A stretch of 64,000 nucleotides of DNA from DASCNA01 sp036011305 (GTDB lineage: Bacteria; Verrucomicrobiota; Lentisphaeria; Victivallales; GWF2-38-69). Both the position numbers and the translations under genes were made by a program. How positions within the stretch are numbered: position 1 is the stretch's first letter; each line of letters starts with the position of its first letter. The DNA lies in NCBI GenBank assembly GCA_036011305.1, contig DASCNA010000182.1, positions 6,297 through 70,296 on the forward strand, read 5' to 3'. The notes under the pieces are model-generated. The model was not told the origin of the DNA. It did no database searches and saw nothing but the letters and a program-made list of their open reading frames with translations. This document shows, piece by piece, positions 53,172 through 63,900 of the stretch.

Positions 53172-54518
53172 TTATAATTTTTCTTTTCTCTTAAATAAAT
53201 TTGAAAATATCATTACAAATCCAAAAGCTGCATAAATATTGATCAATGGTTCTACCGGAACTCTAAATCTTGGAGTAGCAACCGGTCCTGGAACCAGAAT
53301 AAAATACAAAATAATTATTAAATAAATAATATGAATTAATCTCTCTGTATTACTTTTCTTAAAAATAAGATAAATAAAGGCAAAAAGAAAAACTAGATAT
53401 TTTAATAAAATAAAAATAATTAACGGTAAAGCATAAAGGAGCAGAAAAAAATTATCAGAAAAATAGTGTTTGATACCAGCAAACAAACCTTTTGTATTTA
53501 CTACTGAAAGAGTACCTCTACTTCCAACCTCATATCCAAATATTTTATATAATTCGCCAATAGAGGGAAATAATACTTTTATGTCACCTTTAAAATGTAA
53601 GTATAAATACAATATTGGATTTTCTTTTATGATTTGGAATCCTTTTTCTTTTGAAAATCGTGCCTTTTGAGCCTGCGAAGAATAATTGCTTAATTTATCA
53701 TCAATTATCTTTTGCTGCGTATCATATGCTATTTTGTTTTTCTCTGCTTCAAGAGCACAGGCATTGTATCTATAAATATTAATAGATGGAACCGATGAAA
53801 AACCGAAGTAATTAACTATTTCATAATTTCTAATATACCATCCTCCTAAACAACAAAATAAAACAATTATTGCAATTAAAGATAATATAATTTTTTTGTT
53901 ATATATAAATATTACAATAATCAAAAAAATAGATAGAGGAAGAAAAATTGCTCTTAAATAACATAAAACTGCAGAAAATAGACTTAATATAATCACAGAT
54001 ATATATCTAATATTCTCTCTGTTACATTTTAATTTATTAATTAATCTCTGTAATATAAATAGAGTAAAAATAATCATAAAAGTAAAAATAGTTTCAGATA
54101 ATATTTTTGAACAGTAAACGATAGATAAAATTGATATTACCTGAAATATTCCAGCAAGAATAGAAATCTTATCATATTTAAAAATTAAATTTGATAGTTT
54201 ATATACTAAAAGACAGGTTAAAGAATCAATAAATGCCTGAAAAATCAGTAATGATATTAAAAATCCATTTTTAAATATAAGAATAAAAAAAGAAATAATT
54301 ACCGGATAACCAGGTACTCTAAATATTTCAGGGTGGATTGCAGTACCATAAATATGTTTAAATAGAAGGCCTTTGGCCAGTCTAATATAATCATATGAAT
54401 CAGGCGACAAATAACTATCTCCCAAATTATAGGCAAGGAGGACAATTGTAACCCTTATTACTAGAGCAGTAAAAAATATACAAAGATAAACTTGATTGTT
54501 AGATTTTTTTTCATCCAT
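53172..54518 (-). CDS. GT39/ArnT-like membrane glycosyltransferase
   Basis: 448 residues with about 11 helices. LSPDSYDYIRLAKGLLF between helices 1 and 2 carries the acidic pocket, and AIHPEIFRVPGYPVIISFF is the R-x-P-G-Y-P segment of protein mannosyltransferase-like enzymes that use polyprenyl-phosphate sugars. SVVYCSKILSETIFTFMIIF-type segments follow. It would use the product of the neighbouring GT2-GtrA gene, an inference from context. Two large extracytoplasmic loops are rich in charged residues. Confidence 0.75.
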   Translation of the reverse strand: MDEKKSNNQVYLCIFFTALVIRVTIVLLAYNLGDSYLSPDSYDYIRLAKGLLFKHIYGTAIHPEIFRVPGYPVIISFFILIFKNGFLISLLIFQAFIDSLTCLLVYKLSNLIFKYDKISILAGIFQVISILSIVYCSKILSETIFTFMIIFTLFILQRLINKLKCNRENIRYISVIILSLFSAVLCYLRAIFLPLSIFLIIVIFIYNKKIILSLIAIIVLFCCLGGWYIRNYEIVNYFGFSSVPSINIYRYNACALEAEKNKIAYDTQQKIIDDKLSNYSSQAQKARFSKEKGFQIIKENPILYLYLHFKGDIKVLFPSIGELYKIFGYEVGSRGTLSVVNTKGLFAGIKHYFSDNFFLLLYALPLIIFILLKYLVFLFAFIYLIFKKSNTERLIHIIYLIIILYFILVPGPVATPRFRVPVEPLINIYAAFGFVMIFSNLFKRKEKL

Positions 54519-54530
54519 TTATATAATAAT

Positions 54531-54572
54531 AAAAGCCCTGAACTCATATATCTATAGAGTTCAGGGCTTTTT
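54531..54572. terminator. Strong terminator after rpsS
   Basis: AAAAGCCCTGAACTC pairs perfectly with GAGTTCAGGGCTTTT (15 bp) around an 11-base loop; runs of A and T at the two ends give U-tracts in both directions. It lies 24 bases past the rpsS stop and 13 bases upstream of the membrane transferase start. It closes the ribosomal operon. Confidence 0.93.
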
Positions 54573-54595
54573 ATATAAAATGATAAATCTATTTA

Positions 54596-54865
54596 TTATT
54601 TACCGCTTATAACACCATGTACTTTGAAGTGACGTGTTATAGCAAATTCACCAAGTTTATGTCCAACCATATTTTCAGTAACAAAAACATTTATAAATGT
54701 TTTGCCATTGTGAACATTAAAATTATGTCCAACAAAATCAGGCATAATCATAGATCTTCTTGACCATGTTTTAATAGGTCTTTTAATAGAAGCTCTATTC
54801 ATTTTTTCAACTTTTTTCAAAAGATGACCATCAACGAAAGGGCCTTTTTTTACTGATCTAGACAT
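54596..54865 (-). CDS. rpsS: 30S ribosomal protein S19
   Basis: 89 residues. MSRSVKKGPFVDGHLLKKVE, TWSRRSMIMPDFVGHNFNVH and VTENMVGHKLGEFAITRHF are the classic S19 segments. Its start codon shares a base with the rplB stop (TAATG). It is the last gene of the block: instead of rplV and rpsC, a strong terminator follows. Confidence 0.97.
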   Translation of the reverse strand: MSRSVKKGPFVDGHLLKKVEKMNRASIKRPIKTWSRRSMIMPDFVGHNFNVHNGKTFINVFVTENMVGHKLGEFAITRHFKVHGVISGK

Positions 54866-55695
54866 TATTTTTTCCTCCTGCGTTCAAGAATAAATTTGCT
54901 TGAAGCTTTTTTCTTACTTCTAGTCTTTTTACCTTTAGCAAGTTGTCCCCATGGTGATTGTGGATGTCCACCACCACTGGTTTTACCTTCACCACCACCC
55001 ATTGGATGATCAACAGGGTTCATAGCAACACCTCTAACATGAGGTCTTTTGCCTAGATAACGAGATTTACCTGCTTTACCAAGATTTACATTCATTTTCT
55101 CAATATTTCCAACTTGGCCAATTGTAGCTATGCATTCAATATTGATCATTCTTACTTCACCGCTTGGTAATTTTACCATAGCGTGCTTCTCTTCTTTAGC
55201 TCTGAGAATAGCAACCTGTCCGGCAGAACGTACTAATTTAGCACCACAACCAGGTGATAATTCAATATTATGAATATTTACACCAACAGGTATATTTTTT
55301 AATTTTTTAGCATTGCCAGGTTTTACTTCAGCATCAACACCGCTCATTACTTTGTCGCCTACTTTTAGTTTCAAAGGAGCTAAAATATAACGTTTTTCTC
55401 CATCGGCGTATGCTAATAAAGCAATATTTGCGCTTCTGTTCGGATCATATTCAATGCTCTGAACTGTTGCTGGAATACCATCTTTATTCCTTTTAAAATC
55501 AATTGTACGGAATTTTCTTTTATTTCCGCTTCCTCTAAATCTTGTTGTTATGCGGCCATTATTATTTCTGCCACCAGTACTCTTCTTGCCTTTAGTAAGT
55601 GACTTTTCTGGTTTAGTTGCTGTTATTTCAGCAAAATCAAGAACCGTCATTTGACGAAGACTTCTTGTTACTGGTTTATATTTTTTAAGAGCCAT
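54865..55695 (-). CDS. rplB: 50S ribosomal protein L2
   Basis: 276 residues, normal length. NGRITTRFRGSGNKRKFRTI at the N-terminal part and VRGVAMNPVDHPMGGGEGKT near the peptidyl transferase centre, with the conserved His of HPMGGGEG present. It is coupled to rpsS by a one-base overlap. Confidence 0.97.
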   Translation of the reverse strand: MALKKYKPVTRSLRQMTVLDFAEITATKPEKSLTKGKKSTGGRNNNGRITTRFRGSGNKRKFRTIDFKRNKDGIPATVQSIEYDPNRSANIALLAYADGEKRYILAPLKLKVGDKVMSGVDAEVKPGNAKKLKNIPVGVNIHNIELSPGCGAKLVRSAGQVAILRAKEEKHAMVKLPSGEVRMINIECIATIGQVGNIEKMNVNLGKAGKSRYLGKRPHVRGVAMNPVDHPMGGGEGKTSGGGHPQSPWGQLAKGKKTRSKKKASSKFILERRRKK

Positions 55696-55744
55696 AAGTT
55701 ACCACCTTAAATATTTTAACAGTCTTTCGACTTAATTTATACTC

Positions 55745-56029
55745 TTATATTACGTCAATACTTCCATCAGATAAAGTGACGACTGCACGTTTACTTGATG
55801 CTGTATATCCCTGTTTTACAGATCTTCTGCCCATACGTTTAGGTTTCCCTTTACGATTCAATACATTGACATCTTTTACTTTGACGTCATATATGCTTTC
55901 TACTGCATGAGCAATATCAATTTTGGATGCACTTTTATTTACTTTAAAAATATATTTATTGGCATCTTTCTGTTCCATACTCTTTTCACTTACGAGTATA
56001 GTTTCAATAACTGAATAAGGATTTAACAT
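55745..56029 (-). CDS. rplW: 50S ribosomal protein L23
   Basis: 94 residues with ILVSEKSMEQKDANKYIFKV and DVKVKDVNVLNRKGKPKRMG, the usual L23 pieces; it forms the ribosome exit-tunnel rim where SRP docks. Gap to rplB is about 50 bases, with an AAGGTGG-type site before rplB. Confidence 0.95.
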   Translation of the reverse strand: MLNPYSVIETILVSEKSMEQKDANKYIFKVNKSASKIDIAHAVESIYDVKVKDVNVLNRKGKPKRMGRRSVKQGYTASSKRAVVTLSDGSIDVI

Positions 56030-56046
56030 TTTATCTACACTCCCGC

Positions 56047-56670
56047 TTAAAGTCTGGTTACAAATTCTTTAATAGCATCTTCAGAAAATAAAATGTCATT
56101 ACATAATAATAACTGGTATACGTTCACAGAAGATTCTTTTATTAAAAGCGCATTAGGAATATTACCAGTAGCTTTTAGTACTTCATCAGTATAATCTTTA
56201 ACAACTATTAAAACTTTTTTATCAAGTTTTAAGTTACTAAGAATTTCTACAGCATTTTTTGTTTTATGATCAGGAAGATCAAAACTGTCAATTATATGAA
56301 CTGATGACTCGTTAACTTTTTCTGAAAAAGCTCTTTTTAAAGCAAGTTTTCTAACTTTTTTATTAACCTTTTTGAAAAAAGTTCTAGGTTTTGGACCAAA
56401 TGCAACTCCACCGCCACTCCATATTGGACTTGTAGGTGTACCTGCTCTTGCTCTACCTGTTCCTTTTTGTCTATAAGGTTTAGCTCCACCGCCATTTACA
56501 TTAGCACGATTCTTAGTAGAAGCTGTACCTGCTCTTAATGCAGCTCTATATGCAACAACAACATCATGAACTGCCTGTTCACCCTTTTCAAGTTCTATAT
56601 GTTTAGTATCTAAAACAAACTCTCTAACTGGGGCGCCAGTTTTATCAACAACTTGTATATTATTTTTCAT
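56047..56670 (-). CDS. rplD: 50S ribosomal protein L4
   Basis: 207 residues. TASTKNRANVNGGGAKPYRQ, KGTGRARAGTPTSPIWSGGG and GPKPRTFFKKVNKKVRKLAL form the tunnel loop and helix of L4. In many bacteria L4 also represses its own operon; no leader to support this is visible here. Short 17-base gap to rplW. Confidence 0.96.
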   Translation of the reverse strand: MKNNIQVVDKTGAPVREFVLDTKHIELEKGEQAVHDVVVAYRAALRAGTASTKNRANVNGGGAKPYRQKGTGRARAGTPTSPIWSGGGVAFGPKPRTFFKKVNKKVRKLALKRAFSEKVNESSVHIIDSFDLPDHKTKNAVEILSNLKLDKKVLIVVKDYTDEVLKATGNIPNALLIKESSVNVYQLLLCNDILFSEDAIKEFVTRL

Positions 56671-56686
56671 AATTCATTATTCCTTG

Positions 56687-57328
56687 TTACGCTAAAGTTT
56701 TTTTAATAGCGGAACGTACAATAACAATTCCCCCGTTAGGACCAGGTATTGCACCCTTAATAAAAATAAGGTTATCTGCTTTATCAATACGGACTATTTT
56801 CAAATTCTGAATTGTACGTTGGGCAGTCCCCATATGACCAGGCATTTTTCTACCTTTGTCTACATGTGCAGGTGATTCACATTGTCCGATTGAACCAGGT
56901 TTTCTTTTCCATCCTCCACCATGAGAATAGCGACCACCACCAAAGTTATAACGTTTTACAACACCTTGAAAACCGCGTCCCTTTGTTGTGCCAATTACAT
57001 CAATAAAATCATTTTCGTTGAACTGTTCAACTGTTAATACGGAACCTGCTTCAACTTCTGAATCTTCTTGAGCTCTGATTTCTCTTATGTATTGTGGCGG
57101 ATTTTCTTCTAAACCGCTTTTTGCACAATGGCCTTTTACAGCCTTGCTTACATTTTTAGCTTTTTTTGTACCATAACCTAATTGTAATGCAGAATATCCA
57201 TTACGTTCTTGAGTCATTTGGTCAATTACTGTACATGGACCAGCTTCGATAACAGTTACAGGAGTAACCTTACCTTTCTCATCATAAAGCTGGGTCATAC
57301 CAATTTTTTTCCCAATTAAACCTTTCAT
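56687..57328 (-). CDS. rplC: 50S ribosomal protein L3
   Basis: 213 residues starting MKGLIGKKIGMTQLYDEKGK. The loop toward the peptidyl transferase centre GGGRYSHGGGWKRKPGSIGQ and PGHMGTAQRTIQNLKI is intact. A strong AAGGAG site precedes the start codon. Confidence 0.97.
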   Translation of the reverse strand: MKGLIGKKIGMTQLYDEKGKVTPVTVIEAGPCTVIDQMTQERNGYSALQLGYGTKKAKNVSKAVKGHCAKSGLEENPPQYIREIRAQEDSEVEAGSVLTVEQFNENDFIDVIGTTKGRGFQGVVKRYNFGGGRYSHGGGWKRKPGSIGQCESPAHVDKGRKMPGHMGTAQRTIQNLKIVRIDKADNLIFIKGAIPGPNGGIVIVRSAIKKTLA

Positions 57329-57385
57329 TTCTTCTCCTTAAGGCACATACCGTTTTTAGCATTGGTGCCGGTTAATATCATCGGT

Positions 57386-57721
57386 TTAGAAGCCGACTTT
57401 AATTGATATATCTACCCCTGAAGGTAAATTTAACTTTTTAAGTTCATCTACTGTTTTACCTGTAGGATTAATAATATCCAACAGACGTTTGTGAGTTCTT
57501 GTTTCGAACTGTTCCATAGATTTTTTATTAACATGCGGTGAACGATTAACAGTTATTCTTTCGATTTTTGTCGGTAGCGGAATTGGACCTGCTACAACAG
57601 CACCGGTTCTTTTTGCAGTGTTGACAATATCTTTTACAGATTTGTCTAAAATTCTATGGTCGAAAGCCTGTAAGCGAATTCTAATTCGCTGTTTTTGATT
57701 TGTTGTTGCTTTAGCACTCAT
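57386..57721 (-). CDS. rpsJ: 30S ribosomal protein S10
   Basis: 111 residues, including a short N-terminal extension before RIRIRLQAFDHRILDKSVKD; later PLPTKIERITVNRSPHVNKK and the C-terminal SGVDISIKV are standard. Its ATG overlaps the fusA stop (ATGA), so it is read directly after elongation factor G with no tuf gene between. S10 is also the NusE partner of NusB in antitermination. Confidence 0.97.
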   Translation of the reverse strand: MSAKATTNQKQRIRIRLQAFDHRILDKSVKDIVNTAKRTGAVVAGPIPLPTKIERITVNRSPHVNKKSMEQFETRTHKRLLDIINPTGKTVDELKKLNLPSGVDISIKVGF

Positions 57722-59835
57722 TTATTTTTCTCCACAATTTGTTGCTGAATATTATTTGGTACTTTTACAAAATGAGAAGGTTCCATTGAATACGATGCTC
57801 TGCCTTTTGAAATTGACCGTATAGCTGTTGCGTATCCAAACATTTCAGCTAGCGGAACATGTGCGCAAATTTTCGTTTCATTTTCAGTAGTGTTTACTTC
57901 AACAACATTACCGCGTCTACCGGAAATATCACCAATAATATCTCCCATAGAACCTTCAGGTGTTACTATTTCTATTTTCATTACTGGTTCTAAGATTGCT
58001 GGTTCAGCTTTTTTTGCAGCTTGTTTGAACGCCATAGAACCTGCTACTTTGAAAGCCATTTCAGATGAATCAACAGGGTGATGTGATCCATCAAGAATAT
58101 CTACATGAAAATCAGTTAACTGATATCCAGCTAATATTCCACTTAAAGCAGCTTCCTGTATACCCTTCATTGTCGGCTTGATGTATTCTTTAGGAATACG
58201 TCCGCCAGTAACTTTATTCTCTATAGTTATTCCATGCCCACGTCCTTTTGGGAACATCTTAATAATTACATGACCGTATTGACCGTGACCACCAGATTGT
58301 TTTACAAATTTTGCATCCGCACCGGCTTCTTTAGTAATTGATTCTCTATAAGCAACCTGAGGTTGACCGGAATTAGCTTCAACTTTAAATTCTCTGAATA
58401 ATCTATCTCTAATAATATCTAAGTGTAACTCGCCCATTCCAGCAATAATTGTCTGTCCGGTTTCTTCGTCACTTTTTATCCTAAAAGTCGGGTCTTCATC
58501 AGACAAAGCAGCTAAGGCAGAATAAAGCTTATCTCTGTCGGCAGCAGTTTTAGGTTCGATAGCAATTGACATTACCGGGTCTGGAAAGTTCATTGATTCT
58601 AATGCAATTTCATAATTACTACTGCACAAAGTATCACCAGTAGTTACATTTTTAAGTCCAACAGCTGCTGCAATATCACCACTGTATATTGCCTGTTTTT
58701 CTTCTCTTGTATTTGCATGCATCTGCAGTAAACGACCAAATCTTTCATTTTTTCTGGTACGAGGATTGTAGACAGTCATTCCCGTTTCAGCTACTCCGGA
58801 ATAAAGTCTAAAATAACTTAATTTACCTACATAAGGATCATTAACAATTTTAAATATCAACGCTGCAAAAGGTTGAGAGTCTCCAACATGAACTGTTTTC
58901 TTCTCTTCAGTTTTTGGATCTGTTCCTTCAATATCCCATATATCTACAGGTGAAGGTAAATATTCTATTATTGAATCAAGAAGTGGTTGAACTCCTTTAT
59001 TTTTGAAAGCAGTACCGCATAAGACTGGAACCAGTCTTCCTTTTATAACGGCTTCTCTCAGAGATTTCTTAATCTCTTCATCAGATGGCAGGATATCTTC
59101 AAGATATTTTTCCATCATTTCTTCATTATATTCGGCAGTACATTCTATTAAATATGATTTTGCTTCATCTACAGCTTCTTTAAATGATTCTGGAACTTCT
59201 TCAACTCTGACCTTTGCACCAAATTCATCGCCGTCAAAATAGATAGCTTTATTTTCTATTACATCTAGAACGCCTTGAAAATCACCTTCAGCACCGATAG
59301 GCAACTGAACAGGAACTGCACTAACATTTAATCTTGTCCTGATATCATGTACAACTTTTTCAAAATTAGCACCAGTTCTATCCATTTTATTTACAAATGC
59401 TATTAACGGTACATCATACTTTTTAGCCTGACGCCACACTGTTTCAGATTGAGGCTGCACACCTCCAACTGCGCAAAATACACCAACTGCGCCATCCAAA
59501 ACTCTCAAAGATCTTTCAACTTCTGCTGTAAAATCAACATGACCTGGAGTATCAATTATATTAATTTTATGGTCTTTCCATAAACATGTGGTAGCTGCAG
59601 AAGTAATAGTAATTCCTCTTTCCTGCTCCTGAACCATCCAGTCCATAGTTGCAGTACCTTCATGCACTTCACCAATTTTATAATTAACTCCGGTATAATA
59701 TAATATGCGCTCTGTAGTAGTAGTTTTCCCTGCATCAATATGTGCTATAACCCCAATATTATGTACATTAGCCAGTGCGACCTTACGTTCTTGCGCTTCA
59801 TTAAATTTTTTATTTTTTCCAGTATTCTTTGCCAT
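57718..59835 (-). CDS. fusA: Elongation factor G
   Basis: 705 residues. GTPase motifs are GVIAHIDAGKTTTTERILYY, the switch I part ERGITITSAATT, DTPGHVDF and NKMDRTGANF. Domain IV carries the translocation tip (GGRIPKEYIKPTMKG; HHPVDSSEMAFK). It moves tRNAs and mRNA after peptide bond formation. Overlaps rpsJ by four bases. Confidence 0.98.
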   Translation of the reverse strand: MAKNTGKNKKFNEAQERKVALANVHNIGVIAHIDAGKTTTTERILYYTGVNYKIGEVHEGTATMDWMVQEQERGITITSAATTCLWKDHKINIIDTPGHVDFTAEVERSLRVLDGAVGVFCAVGGVQPQSETVWRQAKKYDVPLIAFVNKMDRTGANFEKVVHDIRTRLNVSAVPVQLPIGAEGDFQGVLDVIENKAIYFDGDEFGAKVRVEEVPESFKEAVDEAKSYLIECTAEYNEEMMEKYLEDILPSDEEIKKSLREAVIKGRLVPVLCGTAFKNKGVQPLLDSIIEYLPSPVDIWDIEGTDPKTEEKKTVHVGDSQPFAALIFKIVNDPYVGKLSYFRLYSGVAETGMTVYNPRTRKNERFGRLLQMHANTREEKQAIYSGDIAAAVGLKNVTTGDTLCSSNYEIALESMNFPDPVMSIAIEPKTAADRDKLYSALAALSDEDPTFRIKSDEETGQTIIAGMGELHLDIIRDRLFREFKVEANSGQPQVAYRESITKEAGADAKFVKQSGGHGQYGHVIIKMFPKGRGHGITIENKVTGGRIPKEYIKPTMKGIQEAALSGILAGYQLTDFHVDILDGSHHPVDSSEMAFKVAGSMAFKQAAKKAEPAILEPVMKIEIVTPEGSMGDIIGDISGRRGNVVEVNTTENETKICAHVPLAEMFGYATAIRSISKGRASYSMEPSHFVKVPNNIQQQIVEKNK

Positions 59836-59855
59836 AACTACTACTCAATTAGTGA

Positions 59856-60326
59856 TTACCAACGATAATGAGCAAAAGCTTTATTAGCCTGAGCCATTTT
59901 GTGAGTATCATCTTTTTTCTTAATTGTTGAACCAGTATTTTCAAAGGCGTCTAAAAGTTCTGTTGCAAGACCTTTACGCATTGGAATACCTTTTCTTGAT
60001 CTTGCGAAACCTGCTATCCACTGTAAAGCAAGAGCGACCTGTCTATCTGTAGGAACTTCGATAGGCACCTGATATGTTGCTCCACCAACTCTGCGGCTTT
60101 TTACTTCAAGTCTAGGTTTAGCATTCTCTAAAGCCTGAATAAAAACTTCAAGAGGTTCCATTTCTTTTTTTTTCTTCTTAATTTCCTCGAAAGCTCCATA
60201 TACAATCCCTTGAGCTGTGGACTTTTTCCCTCTTTCCATAATAGTATGGATTAAACGAGCCACTAACTCACTATTGTATTTTACATCGGGAATTATTTCC
60301 CTTTTAACTGCCTTATGTCTTCTCAT
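59856..60326 (-). CDS. rpsG: 30S ribosomal protein S7
   Basis: 156 residues from the ATG at 60326 (MRRHKAVKREIIPDVKYNSE), which has AAGGA eight bases upstream; the longer frame from 60395 adds a non-conserved 23-residue extension. LEVKSRRVGGATYQVPIEV and the C-terminal tail ANKAFAHYRW are typical. The length equals the family norm with this start. Confidence 0.97.
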   Translation of the reverse strand: MRRHKAVKREIIPDVKYNSELVARLIHTIMERGKKSTAQGIVYGAFEEIKKKKKEMEPLEVFIQALENAKPRLEVKSRRVGGATYQVPIEVPTDRQVALALQWIAGFARSRKGIPMRKGLATELLDAFENTGSTIKKKDDTHKMAQANKAFAHYRW

Positions 60327-60442
60327 TTTTATTATCCTTAAAACTAATAATCTTAAAAACTTCTTTCTATACGACAACAAATCTGCCGCCATCAAACTGT
60401 ATGATAACGACAGATTTAAGTTAAAATAAATTATCTAAAAAA

Positions 60443-60817
60443 TTATTTTTTAGGTTTCTTTGTTCCGTATTTAGAGCGACCTCTTCTGCGAGCATCTACT
60501 CCAAGACTATCCAAAGCACCACGAACTACATGGTAACGCACACCTGGTAAGTCTCTTACACGTCCACCCTTAACCAATACAACTGAGTGTTCCTGTAAAT
60601 TATGTCCTTCGCCGCCAACATAAGCTGTAATTTCTTCGCCATTTGTCAAACGTACTCTAGCTATTTTTCTTAGAGCTGAGTTTGGTTTTTTAGGAGTTCT
60701 AGTTGTAACCTGAGTACAGATACCCCTGCGCTGCGGACAAGCTTCCAAAGCACGTGCTTTTATTTTTTTAACTTTTTTCTTTCTGCCATATCTAACTAAT
60801 TGATTAATTGTTGGCAT
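60443..60817 (-). CDS. rpsL: 30S ribosomal protein S12
   Basis: 124 residues. RGICTQVTTRTPKKPNSALR, with the lysine whose change gives streptomycin resistance, and VKGGRVRDLPGVRYHVVRG, with the aspartate that is methylthiolated in many bacteria, are both present in wild-type form. First ribosomal protein gene after rpoC. Confidence 0.98.
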   Translation of the reverse strand: MPTINQLVRYGRKKKVKKIKARALEACPQRRGICTQVTTRTPKKPNSALRKIARVRLTNGEEITAYVGGEGHNLQEHSVVLVKGGRVRDLPGVRYHVVRGALDSLGVDARRRGRSKYGTKKPKK

Positions 60818-60900
60818 ATCATTTCACCTGTTTTTTCTTTCTTACATCAATATAAAGAGCGTTAATTTACTTTATTTTAGGGTTTATACAAATTTTTTTT

Positions 60901-63900
60901 TTAATTTTCTTCATTAATAGCTAAAATTTGCTCCGCTTTTTCTTTTGCTGCAGTTTCTTCAACAGTAAGAATTTCATCCTCTTCACTGCTAGCAAATTCC
61001 GGCTCAATCTCATTTGCCAGTTTTCTTACTCTCAGGTGAGTATAATCCTCACAACCAGTTCCGGCAGGAATTAAGTGGCCAGTAATGACATTTTCCTTAA
61101 AACCACGCAACTTGTCAATTTTACCTAAAGTTGAAGCATCAGTTAAAATTCTTGTTGTATCCTGGAAAGAAGCGGCAGAAATAAAACTTTCACTTTCTAA
61201 ACAGGCTTTTGTGATACCAAGAAGAACAGGATCAGCCTCTGCAGGTGTTCCACCATTCTGCGCAACTCTGATATTTTCTTTTATAAAACTTCTTTTATCA
61301 ATTTGCTCACCTGGTAAATATGAAGATGTTCCAGCTTCTGAAATTCTTACTTTTTGAAGCATTTGTTTAACGATAATTTCAATATGTTTATCATTAATTT
61401 CAACACCTTGTGATCTATATACCATTTGAACTTCATTTACCAAGTATTTTTGAAGTTCCTGCGGTCCGCAAATTTCCAATAAATCATGAGGTACAATAGC
61501 CCCTTCACTTATTTTTTGTCCTTTGGTTACAATATCACCTTTTCTGACTGTCAAGTGTTTATTAGCAGGAATTGAATGTTCTTCGATTAAAGTAGGATCA
61601 TCCACATCAAAAATTAAAATTTGAATTTTCCCTCTTCCCATTTTTCCGATTTCAATTCTACCAGACATTCTTGCAATTTCAGCTATTTCCTTTGGTCTTC
61701 TGGCTTCAAATAATTCTGCAACCCTAGGCAAACCACCTGTAATATCCTTATTTTTAGCCAACTGACGAGGCAATCTGGCCATAACAGTACCAGGTTCAAT
61801 TACATCATTCTCTTTAACCATGATATGTGCACTTGACGGCAAAGGCTGATGATCAAGGACTTCATCATCTTTACCAAAAACTACTATTTGCGGATGAAGG
61901 TCCTCTCTATGTTCCATCACAGTAATTTCTTCAATACCACTACTTCTAAGCTCTCGGCTTAGAGTAATACCATCGATCAAATCTCTGTATTCAACTCTTC
62001 CTGAAACTTCAGAAATAATAGGAACATTGAATGGGTCCCATTTTGCAACAATATCATCTTTTTTAACTTTATCGTTTTCTTCAAAGAAAACTGTTGCTCC
62101 AATAAGTAGTTCATGTTTTCCAAGGATAACTCCCTTAGTACCAATAATACTTATGGTGCCGCCTTTAACAACTTTCTTAACACCTTCTTTGTCTTCAACA
62201 AAACGAGTATTGCCACCATAATGGATTTTACCAGAATTAGTAACTTTAATTCTGGACTGCTGCATTGAAGATGAAGCTGTACCACCAATATGGAATGTAC
62301 GCATTGTCAACTGAGTGCCAGGTTCACCAATAGATTGAGCAGCTATTATTCCTAAGGCATCTCCTATCTGAGCCATTCTATTTGATGCCAGATTTTTACC
62401 ATAACATTTTATACAAATTCCATAATCACATTCACAGGTCAATGGAGATCTGATTAATACTTCATCAATGTTATTTTTTCCTATTTGAGCAGCAATTTCT
62501 TCATCAATATATTCATTTGCTCTGACTAAGAATTCGCCTTTTTTAGCTTTAGATGGAATATCTCTTGCACTGAATCGCCCAAAAACACGATCTTCAATAG
62601 GGACAATAATTTCACCACTATCTACAATTGGTGACATTTTAATAAAGTTTGAAGTACCACAGTCATCTTCCTTGCAAATAACATCTTGCGAAACATCAAC
62701 TAATTTTCTTGTCATATAGCCTGAGTCAGCAGTTTTAAGTGCTGTATCAGCAAGACCTTTTCTAGCTCCGTGGGTACTAATAAAATATTCTAATACACTC
62801 AATCCTTCTCTAAAGTTGGAAAGGATAGGTCTTTCTATAATTTCGCCAGAAGGTTTTGCCATCAAACCACGCATACCACCAAGCTGTCTGATCTGGTCTC
62901 TACTACCACGGGAACCAGAATCCAGCATAGCATAGACAGGGTTTACTTCGCCGTCTTTTACTGTACCTTTTTCCAATGTTGAAATAAGTTCATCAGCAAC
63001 AGTATTAGCAACTTTTGTCCATGTATCAATAATCTTATTGGTACGTTCACCTTCAGTTATGATACCTTTTGAAAACTGTTTCTCAATTTTTTCAACTTTA
63101 TTTCTTGATAATTCAATTTCTTTTTCTTTGCTTCTAGGTACTTTTATATCTGCAACAGAGATAGTATAGCCTGATCTCGTAGCATATTCATACCCCATAT
63201 CCTTCAATTCATCAAGAACTTTAATCGTCTCTTTATGACCAACTTCAGCATAACAGTCACTGACTAATTTAGTAAGTATTTTTTTATTTGTCGGCTGATT
63301 ATAAAAACCAAGTTCATCCGGCCATATTTCATTAAATATGCACCTACCCAATGAAGTAGTAATATATTTAGATTTTTTATCACCCCAAATAGTATCTTTG
63401 CCATAATCAGGATTAGGAATATTAACTAATTCATGTATGTCTAATTCACCTATATCCCAAGCTGTTAAGACCTCAAAATATCCAGCATAAGTTTTCTGAT
63501 TTTTTCTTGCTTCATTTACAATTGTCAAGAAATAAGAACCTAATGTTATATCCTGAGAAGGAGTAGCAATAGGTTTACCATTTGAAGGTGAAAAAATATT
63601 ATTAGGAGCAAGCATAAGAAGCTTTGTTTCCATCTGAGCTGCATATGATAATGGAATATGCACAGCCATCTGGTCTCCGTCAAAGTCAGCATTATAAGCG
63701 GTACATACAAGAGGATGTATTCGTAAAGCAGACCCTTCAATAAGAACAGGATTAAATGCCTGAATACTTAATCTGTGAAGCGTTGGTGCGCGATTCAGCA
63801 TTACAGGATGTCCATTGGTAACTTCTTCCAAAATATCCCAAACAGCATGTTCGCCGCGCTCAATCATTTTTTTTGCACTTCTTACAGTATGTACAAATCC

